Assembly: GCA_030407315.1 (NCBI GenBank)
Contig: JALQPE010001678.1
Coordinates: 1-64,000, forward strand
From: Asparagopsis taxiformis
Taxonomy: Eukaryota; Rhodophyta; Florideophyceae; Bonnemaisoniales; Bonnemaisoniaceae
DNA length: 64,000 nucleotides
Direction of reading: 5' to 3'
Within the stretch, counting starts at the first letter, position 1; each line of letters opens with the position of its first letter. The notes below the pieces were generated by a model that saw only the letters and a program-made list of their open reading frames with translations, had not been told where the DNA came from and did not search any database. Below are positions 20,282 through 28,388 of the stretch, piece after piece. The position numbers were made by a program, and so were the translations under genes.

Positions 20282-20857
20282 ATGAACAGCAGTTGGCTCT
20301 TGCGTCTCTACTTTCCGTCAAACGCTACTTGGCCCGCCGAACCGTCGCTCTGGCTCGTCTCCGTGCTCATCCCGCTTCTCGGCGGGCTGCTCACGTTTTT
20401 GTCCATAGCGCCGAGCGCCACCGCATGGCGCAAAAGTTTGATCAAATCGCGTATCACGCCGCCGCAGGTGGTTGTCGCAGCTGTTTGGGTTGTGTTGTAC
20501 ATAGCGATGGGACATGCCGCCTACTTGGTTTATAGTGCGCAGCCAATTTCTACCAGAAGCGTCGTTTCGGTGCCGCTAGTGTGTTACATGGCGCACGTTC
20601 TGCTCAACCATTTTTATATTATTGTGCTGTTCGGATTGCGAAGAGTCGATCTGGCCTTTGCGATGATCTTCGTTGTATGGGCTACGGCCGTTCTCACTGC
20701 GTTGCTCTTCTATGAAGTGGACGCCATGGCCGGTGAGTTGTTCGCCTACGTGGTTTTATGGGTCACGTTCAACGTTTATTTGAATTTTATACTCGTCAGG
20801 TATAATTCAGCGGAGCAGAATTCGCTGCAACAGCTGCGCAAGGGGAAAGTCGATTAG
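20282..20857 (+). CDS. Divergent TSPO/MBR-like protein, copy 2
   Basis: The 191-residue protein has the same five-helix layout and length as its neighbour. Recognisable blocks are RKSLIKSRITPPQVVVAAVW, VLYIAMGHAAYLVYS, MAHVLLNHFYIIVLFGLRRV and VTFNVYLNFILVRYN. The MGxAxYLVY core is kept. The NSWGFCFF block of copy 1 is replaced by NHFYIIVLFG, and the Trp after the PP pair is missing, so ligand binding probably differs. The tandem position suggests an old duplication. ATG 20282 is the best start; the frame is open to 20102, and that extra part could be a targeting sequence. Confidence 0.75.
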   Translation: MNSSWLLRLYFPSNATWPAEPSLWLVSVLIPLLGGLLTFLSIAPSATAWRKSLIKSRITPPQVVVAAVWVVLYIAMGHAAYLVYSAQPISTRSVVSVPLVCYMAHVLLNHFYIIVLFGLRRVDLAFAMIFVVWATAVLTALLFYEVDAMAGELFAYVVLWVTFNVYLNFILVRYNSAEQNSLQQLRKGKVD

Positions 20858-21146
20858 CGAGGCGGAGCTCGCGCGTACACGTCCATCTTTGCCGTACATC
20901 TGGCTGACACTCGGGTGAAATTTGATGCGCGGCCGCTGTAATAAGTGTCGACAGCCGTCGTGAGTTCGACGCAGATTTGACCCATTTTTCTGTGACGCAT
21001 CAGCTCCGTACAGTATCATCATTGTACAACATGGACATCCACAGATCCAGCCGCGCCGTACTACTCACATCACTGACCATCATGGCTCCCACCACTTGCT
21101 TCTCCTTGTACGCATCGTCCACACTTACCATTCGACCTCAATCACC

Positions 21147-22982
21147 ATGCGTCTATTAGCAAGTTTACATCGTCAGGATGCCGCTCGACCAAGCGAACCC
21201 TCCCCGCTTTTCCTCCACCCTCAGCTTGCTTTCCAAATCTGGCGTGAAACAAACGTTCCGTCCAGTTACGTCTCCCCAGCGCAGCCATGGCTTATTGCTT
21301 TGCTTATCGTAACTTTCGACCTTGACAAAGGTCAAACTATTCAAGCTTGTCAACCCTCCTCTGCTCTTACCGCCGCCGAACAGGAATCCATCTGTAACCA
21401 TGCTATGCCCGACTCGGCCGCAAGCGGCACAGGACAGGAAGATGCTTTGTATACATTTCGCTTACCCCGTCAATCCCAATCCTCACACAATTTATTACTT
21501 GCACATACTTTATTTCGCCAAGCGCCGGATCCCGCAAATCCTCGCGGCTTCTTTCAGAAAGCACTCGTTCTCGTTACATCCGCCCCATGTCTAGCTCTGC
21601 CACGTACAATCCTCACGCTTCTCGTAGACAGCGCCTTTGTTCATGGCGAAACAGCGCTGCACAACGCTCTATCAGATCTGGCGGCATGGCCAGATCCGCG
21701 CGTACAGACTGTTTCGCGTGAAATCTCCGTACGCTTTGCAGGTGAATTACTTTCCGTTAAGCTTCCACACACTTTTCTCAGATCCTTTGTTGCACCAAAT
21801 GTCACGACAGTTACCTCGTCGTGTCGTCGTACGCCTCTGCCAACATCTCCATTTTATCCGCTCACCAACATTGCAACACCCCTCCATACTGAAAATATCG
21901 TCGTAGCTGCTGGCGCCCAGAAACCAGACCTCGTGCGCCAGTGGCCGCTGTGTACACCGTTATCAGACGTTTGTGTCGCGCCGTTCCATGAAGTAAATCT
22001 TGCATCCGCGCTGCATGGCGTCACGGACTGCGTACGCACCCTATGGGAATTAATAACACTCGGTGAACCAGTGGTGGTCCTCGCTCCCACGCCATCACAA
22101 TGCTCTTCCGCTGTACTTGCTTTACTAGGTCTCATACATCCTCTACCATTTGTTGGCGAATGGCGTCCGTATCTATGTATTCAAGACCCCATGTACGTTC
22201 AATTACTCAATGCAGACAATGTGCGTGACGTCGTTCCGAACGGTGCACTATTTGGAATGACGAATCATCACATGGCACAACGTGTGCAATTCCCACATAT
22301 TCTCACTATTGGTGGGACGGATGGTGTGGCCAGTTTTGACAGACACGGATTGAAGACAGACTACCGCCCCACCTTGCGAAAGTTGCGACACATTGACGGT
22401 GCACTAGCTTCTGCAAGAGAGAATGCGCAGACTGGCCATGCTGCGCGAGAAGCCATATCCGAGAGCTTGACGCGTCCATTTTTGACTGCCTTTGAGCGAT
22501 ATCTAGAACCGGCATGGGGGGAGGGGCATGTCATTACGGAAGAACCATATGTATCAGACCCATTCGGTAGACCTTTAAATGTGGCGGCATGGGACATGGA
22601 CAACTTCCCAAGCGCGGATGATCTGGCTTCTGGCAATGTAATAAGCATTTTCCGGGGCAATAAACGTGCACGCCAGATGTATCAAGCATTTGTTAACGGG
22701 CCTGTGTTTGAAGCTTGGTGGATTAGACAAAGAGAGGCGGTTGCTCGAGAATACTCTTTGTTGCATCGGACAAATGTTATAGAGGCCTGTGTTCGTGGGG
22801 CTGGTATTGTTCGTAGAGAAGATGGCGCGTATGGAGAAGACAGCGCCGAAGGAGTTTCAGAGCTGGCGCAGCGTGTACAATCAGAGATTGAAAGGGCAAA
22901 TGACGGCGATATGCCGTTACGAAGTAGACTTTTGACACTGCTCGACACACTGAATTGCACACGAGGTGCACAAACTGTTTAA
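21147..22982 (+). CDS. DENND6: DENN-domain Rab exchange factor, DENND6/AFI1-like
   Basis: DENND6 proteins activate Rab GTPases (Rab14 in animals) through a tripartite DENN module. The 611-residue frame starts at the first in-frame ATG. The N-terminal longin-like part shows QPWLIALLIVTFDLDKGQTI, the signature start of the family, and DALYTFRLPRQSQSSHNLLL. The cDENN part shows HGVTDCVRTLWELITLGEPV followed by VVLAPTPSQCSSAVLALLGL and IHPLPFVGEWRPYLCIQDPM. The dDENN part has IGGTDGVASFDRHGLKT and a helical tail. Length agrees with animal DENND6 (about 600). It ends 9 bases before the stop of the minus-strand LON-N gene. Confidence 0.9.
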   Translation: MRLLASLHRQDAARPSEPSPLFLHPQLAFQIWRETNVPSSYVSPAQPWLIALLIVTFDLDKGQTIQACQPSSALTAAEQESICNHAMPDSAASGTGQEDALYTFRLPRQSQSSHNLLLAHTLFRQAPDPANPRGFFQKALVLVTSAPCLALPRTILTLLVDSAFVHGETALHNALSDLAAWPDPRVQTVSREISVRFAGELLSVKLPHTFLRSFVAPNVTTVTSSCRRTPLPTSPFYPLTNIATPLHTENIVVAAGAQKPDLVRQWPLCTPLSDVCVAPFHEVNLASALHGVTDCVRTLWELITLGEPVVVLAPTPSQCSSAVLALLGLIHPLPFVGEWRPYLCIQDPMYVQLLNADNVRDVVPNGALFGMTNHHMAQRVQFPHILTIGGTDGVASFDRHGLKTDYRPTLRKLRHIDGALASARENAQTGHAAREAISESLTRPFLTAFERYLEPAWGEGHVITEEPYVSDPFGRPLNVAAWDMDNFPSADDLASGNVISIFRGNKRARQMYQAFVNGPVFEAWWIRQREAVAREYSLLHRTNVIEACVRGAGIVRREDGAYGEDSAEGVSELAQRVQSEIERANDGDMPLRSRLLTLLDTLNCTRGAQTV

Positions 22983-22991
22983 CAAACAAGG

Positions 22992-23885
22992 TCAGGTCGT
23001 TTCTTCACCATGTCCCAACGCGCTGATGATAGCACCTTTGGCAGCGAGCTCCTTGATGTAAGGTTCGAGACACTTGAAGGCCACGTCAAGTCTTTCTACG
23101 GTATCAGTTGCAAGCATCACATTTCTGCGCTCCATATAACTAATACTAAGCAAATCGGTCACAATAAAGCTCAAAATCTCTGCACGAAGCTGCTCACTCA
23201 TGTTCGGTACCCATGCAGCCAGAAAAGAGAACTGATCTTTCTTGCCATTTTGCGAATTGTCGCAGAATGCCTCCACTCTAGTCAGCGTCTCCTTGAGTGC
23301 AGTTTGTCGCTCCTCATCCTCCTCGCGGGATATCTTGATACTCAACTCCACAATCGACCTCATTGCATCAACAACCTTGTTTGCCGTATTCTGTACCTCG
23401 ACAGAATCTCCCTGTTGATCCCAGAACAGTTCTACACGAGCATTTGTGCGTTCTTCGTCCATATGCAAAACACGCATGCGAGAAATACCGGTGCACAAGA
23501 GCTCAATTTGGTCATCCGTGTGTTCGATCAGCTCGAGACGGGACACTGTACCAACCGGCGACGGGTCTCCCCATGCACTGATTGTCAAATAGCCAAACTG
23601 TTCGCCGATAGCTGGCAGCGTGGATTCTACCGAAAGCGGCACTTTCACAGCAGCGGTTCCACCCGGGAAAAGCATATCAGCGCCGGCGGTCATCGAAACC
23701 GACACGAGCGGTAGATCAAGTATTGTTGTATCCGGGATTGAAGGCGGCGTATCGGCAGATGATGGCGGCGTACAACTCGAAACTCGACATGGTCGATGTG
23801 CACGCGGACGACGGAGAGGCGTTGTGCTTGAACGATGGACTCGTAGCAGGGGGGAAAGAGGTTGCAAAAAGGCGGACGACATTGT
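22992..23885 (-). CDS. LON N-terminal-domain protein, probably plastid
   Basis: The chosen ATG at 23885 gives a Ser/Arg/Pro-rich leader (SSAFLQPLSPLLRVHRSSTT), typical of a plastid transit peptide; an upstream ATG at 24041 in the same frame is possible. The LON substrate-binding (PUA-like) domain follows: DLPLVSVSMTAGADMLFPGG, IGEQFGYLTISAWGDPSPVG, then VSRLELIEHTDDQIELLCTG and ISRMRVLHM. No AAA or protease domain is present, so this is one of the stand-alone LON-N proteins found in cyanobacteria and plastids. They are thought to bind clients for proteolysis; their exact role is not established. About 297 residues. Confidence 0.82.
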   Translation of the reverse strand, partial: TMSSAFLQPLSPLLRVHRSSTTPLRRPRAHRPCRVSSCTPPSSADTPPSIPDTTILDLPLVSVSMTAGADMLFPGGTAAVKVPLSVESTLPAIGEQFGYLTISAWGDPSPVGTVSRLELIEHTDDQIELLCTGISRMRVLHMDEERTNARVELFWDQQGDSVEVQNTANKVVDAMRSIVELSIKISREEDEERQTALKETLTRVEAFCDNSQNGKKDQFSFLAAWVPNMSEQLRAEILSFIVTDLLSISYMERRNVMLATDTVERLDVAFKCLEPYIKELAAKGAIISALGHGEETT

Positions 23886-24264
23886 GATGGCACGAATCTC
23901 GTCAACGCGCACTGACAAGACGGCGAGGTCGAGCTCTTCCTGAACGCACGTTGCGCGTGCTGGTTGGACAGAAATATCTGACCGGAATGAGTCGAAAACA
24001 GGTTTGTGACGTGGCCACAGTTTATTTTCAAGGTCGTTCATATTCGTTACTACTGTACTGCATCTCTAATCCACAGATCCCGCGCAGATCTACACCGCTG
24101 GATTGCGCGCCCGTTTTGTTGGCGCGACTCAGCGCAGTTCCTTTCTCCGTCTCTCCAGCAGCTTTCGCTTCCATGTCTGCCTAGCTCCACACACGCACTT
24201 CGTTTCACGCGCGCGCCCTCATATAACGCACCACAATCGCTAGTGACACAACACATGAAGCGGG
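23886..24264. promoter_or_regulatory. Divergent promoter region, LON-N and orphan gene
   Basis: The 379 bases lie between two starts pointing apart. At 24007-24014 there is TGACGTGG, an ACGT-core element of the kind bound by bZIP factors. No clear TATA box was seen. Confidence 0.35.
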
Positions 24265-27033
24265 ATGTCACCCCCAACGCTTCGCCCCTGGTTGTCGGCG
24301 CTGGGCGTCAGCAACACCAAATCAGATGCGCCCACAACGCCCCACCAAAATCGTTCCGTTCGGTTGAAAACCTGCCTGCGTCGCGGCTTCATCTCTGCAA
24401 CTGCCCTCTCTCATCATAAGCGCAGCGCCGTCGCCGATCTCATCGGTATCTTGGCCCCCGAGCGCTACGTTGCGTTGCCACCGCGCTCACATGAGGCTGC
24501 AAAGGCTGCTGTGGCGATTGCGCTGTCACGCGGCCCTCTCGAAGTTATTCGTTTGGAAAACTTTAGAAAGAGCGGACGCATTGGAGGTGGTAAGCAGCTC
24601 AGAACAGAACAAGGAGGTGATCCTTGGTTCGATGCTGTTATTGATAGTTTGTTGTCGCAAAGGCTTCCGGATGCCTCACTACCTGCTTGTGATGTGCTTA
24701 GCGCTCTTAAGATGCCTGTGAATACTTCTATTGCCGTCCCGAGAGTTTCTCAGCTTCCACGCGAGTCTTTTTGTGTTGATCGTGTTTACGGTTGTGATTA
24801 CTCCGTCTCAGTGGGTTTCGGCCAGGACGCGAAAACGAACAATGTTAAGATGGATGTTATTGAGATTGATACAGACTCGACCCCGGTTTCTATCCTTCCT
24901 TCTCCAGATACGAGCCATCAAGAAATCAAGTTGGCCAATGTGGCAGTGCCGGAGCCGGAAGTCCCTCAACCCGCACAACAGCAAATGCAACATGTTCCGA
25001 AAATTGCTAATGAACAAGCCTTTCGGCCTCCGCAGCCGCCAACATTGGATGACCAAATGACAGACGCTGACGAAAAACGAATCTCCCTTCGTTTACCTGA
25101 TCCCAATATCCGCAACCGTTGGCATGTTCCGGTCTCAGTAGTGTTTGATGATGCAGGTACGGTATCTATTGATTTTGACATTATAAGCGTTTCTGGCTTA
25201 AACGACGTGTCGGGTATGCCTGCAAGGAACGACACAGATTCTTCACTTCTAAATCTCCCGACACTCTCCAAAGCAAAAGCAGAAGACAACGTACCCGTTA
25301 ATACCTTCGACATCAATATTGAAAAGTCCAAGGTAGATATTGCGCACGACAGCGAACAACATGCTGCATGTGCAGTTCGAAAGGATGCCCCTGTTACCAT
25401 GTTGCAGGAAATGCTGCAGTCCCTTGACAGTCCTGACGCGCCCCCGCCACTACGCAGTTCAGTTCCTGATGTTGTTAGTATCGTACTTGACGATGATGAC
25501 CCCATCCCAGTAACACCCGTTCCGTCCTCCGTCCAGAAGAAATCGAAGAAGCGCTCCTTAACCGTATCAAGAGGTGCACTTCGCGAACGCCAACAACGTC
25601 GGAATCGCATTCGCTCCTCTGTAATGTCAACCATGCAGGATGAACCGGAAGTTCGCCGTGCGAGATCTATTCGTGCTGCGCGTCCATTGACAAAGGCGCC
25701 AGTTAATGTACAGAAAACAGTAACACCTGCACCGGCACCGGCCACGCGCTCTAGCCGAAGGAAGAAGACTCCTATCATTCCAAATCTTCCAAATTACCTC
25801 GATTCAGATGATCAACTTGAAACTGGAATTGGCACCGATCCTATCAGCCCAAGTGATGATGATTTCAAGATTGAAGAGGCAATTGAGATTCTACCTGTTC
25901 GCGCTCCTGCTCAGCCCAAGGCGAGTGTAGATGTAGACAAGGTGCCACCGGAACCAGAGAAAAGGAGGGAACCAGTACAAATGAGAAAGGAAGTGGAGCG
26001 TAGGAAGGAGTCAGTGCAAAAACGCAAAATAGTGATTGACGATGATGACTTTGTGCTGGAACAAGCACCCGTGGCCCCGCAGTCATCTGAACCACTGCCT
26101 CGCAATGGGGAGAATGTTGAAGCCAAGATGGCTCGGCATGCAACGATTTCTACAGACATTCCATCTTTGGACAATTCTGTTTGGCAAGTGGAGAAGATTC
26201 TTCCCCTTCAAGACAGCGGCTCACCAGCTCTTTCTTCATTAGACAGCAGTGGGGATGAACGCTTCAAAGAACCAGTTTCCGTTGTACAACCTGCTTTTGT
26301 ACCTATGCAGGAAAGTAGAACATTCTTGTTTGAAGTGGACAACTACGACCAGCATGAGGAAGCTGTTAAGCCCATTCAGAAAATGCAAGATGATCCACCT
26401 TACATGCATGATGCAGATTCTCCAGGTACACAATTTATTATGGAGCACTGGCAAAACGATAGAGCATTCCATACCCGTTCAGCAGTTCCGCAGTCAAGCG
26501 CCATGGATGGCACGGAACCGACTGCCAGTGTACATGAACCAGAATTGAGGGAAACGCGTTCAACTGCGAAACGATTGGCAGCCATGGGAAAAACGACGCA
26601 AATTTCAAGCGATAGCGGGGGAAGCAGTGATGAAAGCTCAGCTGGGTCGTATAGTTCGGAGAATGACGAGAACTACGAGGATTCGGTTACACATGGAGAA
26701 AGGTCTAAAAGTGGAGGGTCTCGAGCTGCCAGAGCGCGTGACTTGCAGGCTCGAGTGTGTGGGGAATTGCTACCGTCTATGAGTGCTGAAGCGAAGCGAC
26801 GGGTGCTGCGATGGGCTGGAAAGGACTTTTCGTGGTTCGAATCCGGAAGCGAGGTTATGGAGATTGAGGCTACGAAGGAGCTGAAGACATGTACTCGGTG
26901 TGATGAAATGGATTCGGGCAGACGCAGCTCAGGACGACAGTCCTGTGAGGAGTCAATTCTGTTGAAGTTGTGGACAGACATGACGTGGCGGAAGATCAGA
27001 CGGATGAGACATCGAAAGAGTGCTGTTGAATAG
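24265..27033 (+). CDS. Large orphan protein with SUMO-interaction-like motifs
   Basis: The 922-residue frame begins at a good ATG and has no family I recognise. An ordered N-terminal segment (about residues 50-190, with VADLIGILAPERYVALPPRS) is followed by a long, low-order acidic and Ser/Pro-rich part. At least three hydrophobic-acidic clusters resemble SUMO-interaction motifs: VIEIDTDS, VVSIVLDDDD and KIVIDDDDFVLEQ. There are basic patches (KKSKKRSLTV, RSSRRKKTP) suitable for nuclear import. A C-terminal conserved-looking helical end (EAKRRVLRWAGKDFSWFES) contains a CTRC pair and a basic tail. A nuclear scaffold for sumoylated partners is a reasonable inference, nothing firmer. It is 214 bases from the convergent UBA/CUE-TULIP gene. 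Confidence 0.7.
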   Translation: MSPPTLRPWLSALGVSNTKSDAPTTPHQNRSVRLKTCLRRGFISATALSHHKRSAVADLIGILAPERYVALPPRSHEAAKAAVAIALSRGPLEVIRLENFRKSGRIGGGKQLRTEQGGDPWFDAVIDSLLSQRLPDASLPACDVLSALKMPVNTSIAVPRVSQLPRESFCVDRVYGCDYSVSVGFGQDAKTNNVKMDVIEIDTDSTPVSILPSPDTSHQEIKLANVAVPEPEVPQPAQQQMQHVPKIANEQAFRPPQPPTLDDQMTDADEKRISLRLPDPNIRNRWHVPVSVVFDDAGTVSIDFDIISVSGLNDVSGMPARNDTDSSLLNLPTLSKAKAEDNVPVNTFDINIEKSKVDIAHDSEQHAACAVRKDAPVTMLQEMLQSLDSPDAPPPLRSSVPDVVSIVLDDDDPIPVTPVPSSVQKKSKKRSLTVSRGALRERQQRRNRIRSSVMSTMQDEPEVRRARSIRAARPLTKAPVNVQKTVTPAPAPATRSSRRKKTPIIPNLPNYLDSDDQLETGIGTDPISPSDDDFKIEEAIEILPVRAPAQPKASVDVDKVPPEPEKRREPVQMRKEVERRKESVQKRKIVIDDDDFVLEQAPVAPQSSEPLPRNGENVEAKMARHATISTDIPSLDNSVWQVEKILPLQDSGSPALSSLDSSGDERFKEPVSVVQPAFVPMQESRTFLFEVDNYDQHEEAVKPIQKMQDDPPYMHDADSPGTQFIMEHWQNDRAFHTRSAVPQSSAMDGTEPTASVHEPELRETRSTAKRLAAMGKTTQISSDSGGSSDESSAGSYSSENDENYEDSVTHGERSKSGGSRAARARDLQARVCGELLPSMSAEAKRRVLRWAGKDFSWFESGSEVMEIEATKELKTCTRCDEMDSGRRSSGRQSCEESILLKLWTDMTWRKIRRMRHRKSAVE

Positions 27034-27247
27034 GGCTGCTGGAGACTGACCAAGTTGACGAGGACTGAGGTGTTCTGTCTTTCAATGTATAGCCAGTGTG
27101 GTGATGACGGCACACTTTATCTGAAGGCTTGCGCCAAAACGTGATTCCGCAGTTGGAGATGTTGTAATGTAATCTCAACTGTGTACAAAGACCAAGACGA
27201 TTAAAATCTAAAACTTAAATCTGCACAGCGAGAATGGTTTGTGTGCG

Positions 27248-28075
27248 CTATCCATGTGTAGTCCAGTTAGTCCAATCCTCTAGTTGACTCTGCACGCCAT
27301 GCTTGACGGCCTGGGACAATGTGGACTCGAGCTGTGGGCGGAAAGCAGTCTTCAGCACGCGAGCCAAGGTGTTGTATAGCCAAGACATTTTGGCATCATT
27401 TGCTCGGAAAGAGACATCACCCTCAATCCGGCACGCACAATCGCCCAGTGACAAAACTCCATCAGCACCAATCCTGAATATCATAGAAACTTTAACTCCA
27501 GAAAATGCTGCTGCCGCGCGGCCAGTATCACGAATAGGAGGCATACGCATGCGGTAGCTCCAATGTGCAATATTCATTGCCAGTGATACTGATCTTGCCA
27601 CCACATCTATCATTTGCGTATCATGTACGGCTAGGGATATATTTGACGAGTCCAGTGAGATAGATGTAAGTTGCAAACCAGTTAGTGAGTAACTGATACG
27701 CTCCTCCTCACCACGTATATCTGGGAAGCGTAAACCGGTCAGTTGACGTTTCAAAGCCGGTACAACAATTTCCTTAATATTGTTCAACAGCGGCTGCAGG
27801 CTGGCTGGATCAGATAGGTCCACCCGAGTGGGCTGCAGTTCGTCGATGAAGCGGCGAGAACGTGGTTGCGATGAAGAGCGGCGGGCAGACGAATACAGTG
27901 GAGGTGAATCGCGGACAGATGACTCATCTGTATGGCGCAAGATGTAGTCGCAGGCTGCTGCTACATCATTGTTGTGTGCAGAAAGTATGTTGCGTAGATA
28001 GGCAGCGGTTATGTCTGGTCGCTCTGCGAATATTGCTGTCAGATGCGCGAATGCCTCTGTGTCCGTTGTGGACAT
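27248..28075 (-). CDS. UBA/CUE-like domain fused to a TULIP/BPI-like domain
   Basis: The 275-residue frame from ATG 28075 starts with a three-helix ubiquitin-binding-type module, about residues 8-48 (LTAIFAERPDITAAYLRNIL then NNDVAAACDYILRH). After a Ser/Arg linker comes a domain with the alternating pattern of the N-terminal BPI/LBP-type barrel: LNNIKEIVVPALKRQLTGLR, FPDIRGEEERISYSLTGLQL, then SLAMNIAHWSYRMRMPPIRD and a Val/Ser-rich strand set. Amphipathic C-terminal helices close it. TULIP domains hold lipids, and a soluble one with ubiquitin binding could link membranes to ubiquitin-tagged cargo. No signal peptide is present, so it is intracellular. The TULIP call rests on pattern, not on a search. 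Confidence 0.55.
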   Translation of the reverse strand: MSTTDTEAFAHLTAIFAERPDITAAYLRNILSAHNNDVAAACDYILRHTDESSVRDSPPLYSSARRSSSQPRSRRFIDELQPTRVDLSDPASLQPLLNNIKEIVVPALKRQLTGLRFPDIRGEEERISYSLTGLQLTSISLDSSNISLAVHDTQMIDVVARSVSLAMNIAHWSYRMRMPPIRDTGRAAAAFSGVKVSMIFRIGADGVLSLGDCACRIEGDVSFRANDAKMSWLYNTLARVLKTAFRPQLESTLSQAVKHGVQSQLEDWTNWTTHG

Positions 28076-28388
28076 CGCGACTATAGGGACATGGTTCGAT
28101 GTGGAGACTTGGACTCAAACGATTCAAGTCTTTAGAAAAGGTTGATGTTGTTAATCGCCTGGCTGGCAAGTTTTATTTCCGGGCTGAAACGGCAGGTAGG
28201 GCCTGTATAATCTGTACAATAAACAAATCTCCAGGTGTGCGTCTTCCATTGGTCACAAATATGATGATTATGATAACGAATGAAATTCGCTCGATCAGTT
28301 GCTGATGCAACTGGTTGATTTGTTGTGACGCAAACCCCAGGCTCGACATCAGTTCGCTTCACCGCTCATTGTATCCTCATCAGTGGGG
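28076..28388. promoter_or_regulatory. Divergent promoter region, UBA/CUE-TULIP and Rav1/DMXL
   Basis: The 313 bases lie between the two ATGs. A reverse CCAAT box (ATTGG) is at 28248-28252. No TATA box was seen. Confidence 0.35.
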
